A model generated the notes under the pieces. The model saw only the letters and a program-made list of their open reading frames with translations. It did not search any database and was not told the DNA's origin. The translations under genes and the position numbers were made by a program. A stretch of 64,000 nucleotides of DNA from Hymenopus coronatus (taxonomy: Eukaryota > Arthropoda > Insecta > Mantodea > Hymenopodidae). The DNA lies in the NCBI GenBank assembly GCA_030762935.1, contig CM060900.1, forward strand, positions 392,077,632 to 392,141,631, in the 5' to 3' direction. Positions 58,915-64,000 of this stretch are shown one piece after another; the first letter of the stretch is position 1; every line of letters begins with the position of its first letter.

Positions 58915-61630
58915 AAGGTATGTTTTCCTTCTGCAATGTCACGCTGGGGTATCTCCTAAACACTGTTATGTTTGGTTTTATTACATACAGTGAATGTGAA
59001 CTCTCGTGCGTATTGCATACTAGTTCCAGATGTAACAACCATCATTTTTACTTGCTTTCCAATTGCATCCACTGCTGCTTTTCCATGATGAGATTAAAAT
59101 CCCTGTTATGCTTATAGCAGACTTATGTTATAATAAAGGTAAATCATACTCGCTCCTTTGTGTTAACAAAAAAAAAACAAAAAAAAAACAAAAAAAAAAA
59201 AACAAAACAAAATGGACATTTTTATGCACTCAAAGAAAGCGTGAATCACGCTCTGACCTCTTGTGAAAACAGCTAAGCACTTAGCAGGTATTTTGTTTTA
59301 TTATTCGTGTTCCTATTAGTCTATTATGAATAGAAATATATGGGGCATATCTTTCTATACTAATATTTTTGTGTCCTTGCAACAGAGAAGAGATGTAGTT
59401 TTTTTTTTTCTTGGTTCTTTTTCTCTCACCTCCATCCCAAGAAATCTCTTCCCTTTCCATACTAGTGCAACTTGAAGTCTGCAATTGAATTGTAAAAACT
59501 ATAAGGAAGATAAGTTCCTTGTTTACTTTTATCTCATTAATTAATTAATTTTAACTATATTTTGTAAGTTTTACGTTACTTGGTGTTCTTTTCAATTCTA
59601 TATTAACTCGATCTCAGTTTGTATCTTGGTAGGAAAACAAAGTGGATATGAACATTTTCCTGGCCACAATGTTAGGCGGGAAAGCAATGATTTAACCAAG
59701 CAGAAAGTTGTTGCCAAAGGAAACGGGGGGGGGGGGATCCGTGCTTTTCTCACCTCTGTTTCCGTCTATATTGGGACGAAGGTGATAATATGGTAGCCTC
59801 TTAATCGATATCAACCCTTATTAGTCTTTGCTACTTCAATTAAAGTAATAAGAAAATACGTTAATATAAAATGAATTTTAACTTCTGAAGAAATTTTACT
59901 TGCTATAAGCGCCAAATAAATATAATATAATTGAAAATAAGTTAATAAAAAGAAAACTAAAATATGTTCATACTATGAAGACATTGTCCAAACCTCTGTA
60001 GGATCTACGTCTCCTAGAAAATTAAAAACAATACCACCTGGGCTTTGCAAAATAAACTTTAATAATTAAAATTGGTGTCAAAATTAGAAATTACTTTAAA
60101 ATGATATTCTATTGCTATTTTTGATAACGTAAAAGGACATAAGAAAGAAAAGGAAGTCCAAAGTATTTTTTTTTTTTTTTCTGAATATTATAGGGAAAAG
60201 ACAGCTAAAGTTATAAAATACGCTGGGGAGTTTCTTCTAAGGTGAATAAAATTTGCCGCCTGTGTGAGGTATTATAATTTGGTCAAGAAGATATTTATGT
60301 AGATTTCTTGTCCAAATAAAAATAAAAACAAAACCCGCAGTATTTTATGAAACAAAGTTTGTCAGAATTTTCATAACTTACAAGTTTCAAGTCAAGTGTG
60401 TGGTTTCAAGTTTGTTCTATAGGAGGTTTTAAGAATGAAATTAAAATGGTTAAAAGCTAGACGGTTCAAAGACATAAATACTAGCTGATGCATGCACATT
60501 TTAGGTTAACAAGAAAGTACATATTTTTAGGTACAATGATAATGGCAAAATTGGAATCTATATTGAAAATGTACCATGGAAGTTAAAATCAGGTTTGTAC
60601 GAATCAGCAGTGTGTGTATGTTTGATCGAACTCCAAATTAACCCTCAGTCATCTGAAACATTTTGATCAGTAATGCGGATCTGTGAAAGTCTCAACTCCG
60701 TTCAGGATGTAAGTGAAAGTCAGTGAAACTTAATTAATTTAGAAAACTCTAAATATCACAACAGATTTGCTGGGTAGTTATGTAAACTCTTTCGGAGTCC
60801 CCTGAACACTTAGCCTTTGTGGCGAGTACAGAAAAACGTTTTAAAGGCAGTTCCTGTCTATTTTTATTTACTTTTTGGGATATGAATAAAGTAAGCCAGA
60901 AAACCTGTTTAGGAATATGTTACATTTTGAAGTGCTTGTCACTGTGAATGGAGGAATACCTACCATCTAGTAAACAAAAATAAATTAATAAAATAGATGA
61001 AAGAGAGAGAAAAAGAATAAAATTTGCGAATATAAGATATAACCGTTGAGTTTTTCGCTTTGTTTTCCATTCACAACGATCTTTAACATTAACGTTCCTT
61101 ATTCTTTGCAATTTGTGAGCATTTCATTACTGAATAAGACGCCTCAGTGTATAATGAATGATATGCCCTGATTTAAAGTATTGAAATAGTGAATTAAAAG
61201 TGTATCCCTTGATATAACATTTCCGTGGAATTGCTCAAATCCAGACATGAAGAAAATTTAAATAAAGAGGAAATACATGCTTAAATTAATGACTTTTGAA
61301 GCTGTTTAGAATCTGCATTAAGAACATGGATATGTGAAAATAACGCTAGTTGAGGTTGCAAAAACGGCTATTAAGTGCATGTATTAAACGTTTTATTCCC
61401 AAAAGTACCTGGAATTTTACTCTTCAACCAAAGAAGCAAGTGTGATCAAAAATATAATTTACTTCTCAAGCATGAGAATGGCTAATTCATTGTTGCTCCC
61501 AAAGCGATTCTACAATAATGTACTAATTTAGCAGCCTTTTATGGACTACGAGTAAATTTCAGTGTATATTACATTATTAACCGGCAATAAGACCTTATGT
61601 AAACTGCATGTGTATATTACAGCAATAACC

Positions 61631-61681
<51 letters not shown>

Positions 61682-62066
61682 CAAGTTATAAAAGTTATAA
61701 TTTTCAAGAGATACCTTCTTAAAGGTTCCTTGATATAAAGCAACTGGTGATAAATATTTATGAATAGAATGACGTAACAGAAGTGTTTATTGAATCAAGG
61801 AAAATGGCGACGCTTCGGATTCCGGTTACGTTACGTAATATTTATCCTGCTCGGAGCCTTTCATGCGACGAGCTTATTACCCTGTGAGTGAGATTCTTGG
61901 GGACCAATAAAAGATACCTTTACGGTGCAGACAGTGCGCTCTGATCTGAATACTGCAGAAAATCGGGGTGCTGCATCATGCAGACCATACTATCCTCATT
62001 ACTTTTCCCAGTCTTACTCGAACGAATTCAGCGGAAGTACCCGATGGTAGGGAAATATAAAAACTG
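58915..62066. other. Unassigned AT-rich DNA downstream of the LINE
   Basis: No gene is recognised. It includes an A-rich (A8-9C)n stretch at about 59168-59208, a G-run at about 59727-59736 and the (TA)n tract listed separately. Confidence 0.5.
61633..61679 (+). repeat. (TA)n microsatellite
   Basis: About 23 alternating T-A units. Just upstream, GTGTATATTACA and AACCGG occur twice (about 61563 and 61611), so the tract may have grown from a small local duplication. Confidence 0.97.
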
Positions 62067-62455
62067 ACCATATGTCGTCTCAATTACTGCTGTGGTCTTG
62101 TTTGGACGGGGGCAGGGAATGCAGTTCTCGGGGTAAGGAAATAAGCTAGCTGATCATGTCACCCCCATTACTGTTGAAGACTTGTTTGAATATGAGCAGG
62201 GGATTGAGCACCGATATGAATTAAATAAGCTAGCTGCCTATATGTAACCTCCAATTATTGCTCAGTCTTGTTTGGATGGGGCAGAGGATACAATACCTTT
62301 GGGGTAGGAAAATAAGCAGACTAACAGTGTGTCATCCCCGTTATTGTTGAGGTTTTTTTTTTGGATTGGGGGAGGGGCAGGTAATGTAATCACTGGGAGG
62401 TTGAAATGAGCTAGATGGCCATATGCCGTCGCCATTACTGCTAAGGTACTGCTCC
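62067..62455 (+). repeat. Minisatellite, about 85-bp unit, four copies and a partial fifth
   Basis: Units by eye: 62067-62152, 62153-62236, 62237-62322, 62323-62418 and a partial from 62419. Each begins near a CATATGTCG-type start, then an ATTACTGYTG block, then CTTGTTTGGAT followed by a G-rich stretch, and ends in AATAAGCTAGCTG or a variant. Units differ from one another at many positions, so the array is old. The start of each unit can be read in register, which makes tandem duplication the likely origin. Confidence 0.8.
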
Positions 62456-63622
62456 GTTACTGCTGGAGAGTAGGTATGCATGCAGCGGCCTGCAACATCC
62501 GTTGTCCTGTTAGTGTTGTTTTCCGTTAATCGGGAAAAAATTGTTGGGACGTGTCGAAGAGGCTGCTACAAGAAATGTGTTCGTTTAGAAATAAGAAAGG
62601 GGTCATAAAGAAGACCAGGGAAACACTCTGACGGTACATCAAGTAACATTTTAAGATTAACCATCACTGAAATAAAATAGTTAAGACCACAGCCCGGATA
62701 AAATTTGATCAGTTTGAAACCAATGTAACTTTAATTATAGTCTAAAATACTTATAACCCTTTGTTTCAATTTTCTGTTAAGTTTTTTACTACCAGAGTTT
62801 TTAAAACCCCATCACATGATCTTCTGAATGTTCGTGAGCGCACAAGTTAAATCCCCTCTAATCCTTTAACGTTCACTTTTCTCGGCTTTGGCATATGTTC
62901 CAAGTTATGCAGTTTTAAACAACATTAATTTTCAGCAGAAACTTGTTTAAAATGCCGTGGTTTTTACCACAATTCTAAACTATCAAGAAATGATAATGCA
63001 TTTAACTGTCGGCGACAAATTGTACAAGTAAATCGTGTGTAAAAAAGAAAGAAAGGGGTGAAGCGGCCCGTGGTAACCATCCAGCTTTTCATACGAAATG
63101 CGGTGAAAACTTCAATCGTAGGGTAAGTGCTTAATGAAACATTTGAAAGGGTAAAGGGAGGAGAAAGGTCTCCAGTTGGTCACATGCTGCGCACTCAAAG
63201 CTGGGGTCTATCCAAGAACAACACTTCACGGTAAGGAAACTCGGCTGGAGATTACAAATACCAGATTGCAGACTTTTCAGCTAAGTGACTGCTTCAGAAA
63301 TAGTGATGTAGCTACTCAATGTGTTTTCCAAGCCCTCAATAGGTGCTTAGTGTGTCGTTGAAAGACCACTCAATGAACGTACAAAGAGAGAAATCTCTTT
63401 GGTAAAGCATATTTTAGGTATATGTGGATAACGTGAAAATTAGCATAAATTGTCGTGAAGTTTCTGAATAACTATGGTGAAATTGCAAGTAAAATCGCAA
63501 CTTTTGCGAGAAAAATGACAAAACGTTGTACAATAAAAAAGGCAATTAAATTAAGAGAAAATTGCCAAGAAGAAGCCATATTGCATATGCTTTTACACAT
63601 ACACGCACACTATTAATTCTTT
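62456..63622. other. Unassigned AT-rich DNA
   Basis: No gene or repeat is recognised. Confidence 0.45.
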
Positions 63623-63713
63623 ATCTCTTTTCACGGAATTGTCACAGTGTAAGCAAGATTATATATATGTGTGTGTATCTTGCTTACACTGTGATAATTT
63701 CATGAAAAGAGAT
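63623..63713. repeat. Long hairpin with 37-bp arms
   Basis: ATCTCTTTTCACGGAATTG and onward to AGCAAGAT (63623-63659) pairs with 63677-63713, with about three mismatches, around a loop of alternating purine-pyrimidine text (ATATATGTGTGTG). It could be the core of a small DNA transposon or a structured RNA. I see no second copy in the window. Confidence 0.85.
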
Positions 63714-64000
63714 CATGCTTAAATAGGTAGCCAGGAGTGAACTAACACAACCTAAGATAAGCCAATCCGTTACACATAATACAGTGCTACCGTTAGAAGG
63801 AAATAAAAATGAGGGAATCTAACAGATTTAGAAAATGTCCGATCACACAAAGCAGCCGTAAAATTTCTCCACAAGTAGTTAGGCTTGCAACATTATGCAT
63901 ATAGGTACACAATTTCACTAAAACCCTTTTTACTTGGATTGGACTGGCTGCAAACATCAGTTTATAATAGTCTATTTAGACGCCAGTTTGTAGTCTTCCA

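Noticed and set aside
1..64000. CRISPR array, defence island, operon or other prokaryotic system
   Set aside because: No regularly spaced short repeats or clustered genes exist. Composition, splice-like signals and SINE content are eukaryotic.

Overview
This window looks like non-coding, repeat-rich DNA from a large arthropod genome, most likely an insect. It is AT-rich and has almost no long open reading frames outside transposons. It holds several tRNA-derived SINE families, Tc1/mariner-type elements whose transposases carry the insect-typical DUF4817 N-terminal domain, and one LINE with C-terminal RNase H. The DUF4817 transposases and abundant tRNA SINEs remind me of hemimetabolous insects such as cockroaches, termites or stick insects, but that placement is inference. 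I see no rRNA, no intact tRNA gene, no CRISPR array and no prokaryotic or viral gene cluster.

Layout. 0.77-1.94 kb: a SINE interrupted by an 883-bp palindromic mariner derivative. 2.6-6.5 kb: a densely packed repeat zone with an AT-rich repeat family (called ATR here), a 300-bp palindromic repeat, a pair of opposed tRNA-like SINE heads and two longer SINEs. 6.5-11.2 kb: unassigned AT-rich DNA with (GA)n and (ATT)n tracts. 11.2-16.7 kb: three long ATR copies, two of which form a large inverted repeat. 17.6-31 kb: scattered SINEs, a second copy of the palindromic repeat, and one well-bounded candidate coding exon (24616-24757). 31.65-32.1 kb: a GC-richer island with a possible start exon. 35.5-41.6 kb: two more ATR copies, a 970-bp internally deleted mariner element (38610-39579) and a SINE. 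46.1-47.1 kb: a second copy of the palindromic mariner derivative. 48.4-51.8 kb: two diverged direct copies of a sequence of about 1.3 kb. 53.04-58.90 kb: a structurally complete but mutated non-LTR retrotransposon with 12-bp target-site duplications. 58.9-64 kb: unassigned DNA with a (TA)n tract, an 85-bp minisatellite and a long hairpin.

How the parts relate. Nearly everything recognisable is mobile DNA, and the order of some insertions can be read: the mariner derivative at 0.9 kb landed inside an older SINE. Both palindromic mariner derivatives share one rearrangement breakpoint and keep a 155-codon frame for a DNA-binding-only transposase fragment. They therefore descend from one founder that spread after the rearrangement. 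No new multi-gene system is visible. The best candidates for something undescribed are that fold-back mariner subfamily and the ATR repeat family, which has at least eight copies here. Host coding content is limited to one good and one weak exon candidate, so much of the window may be intronic or intergenic.
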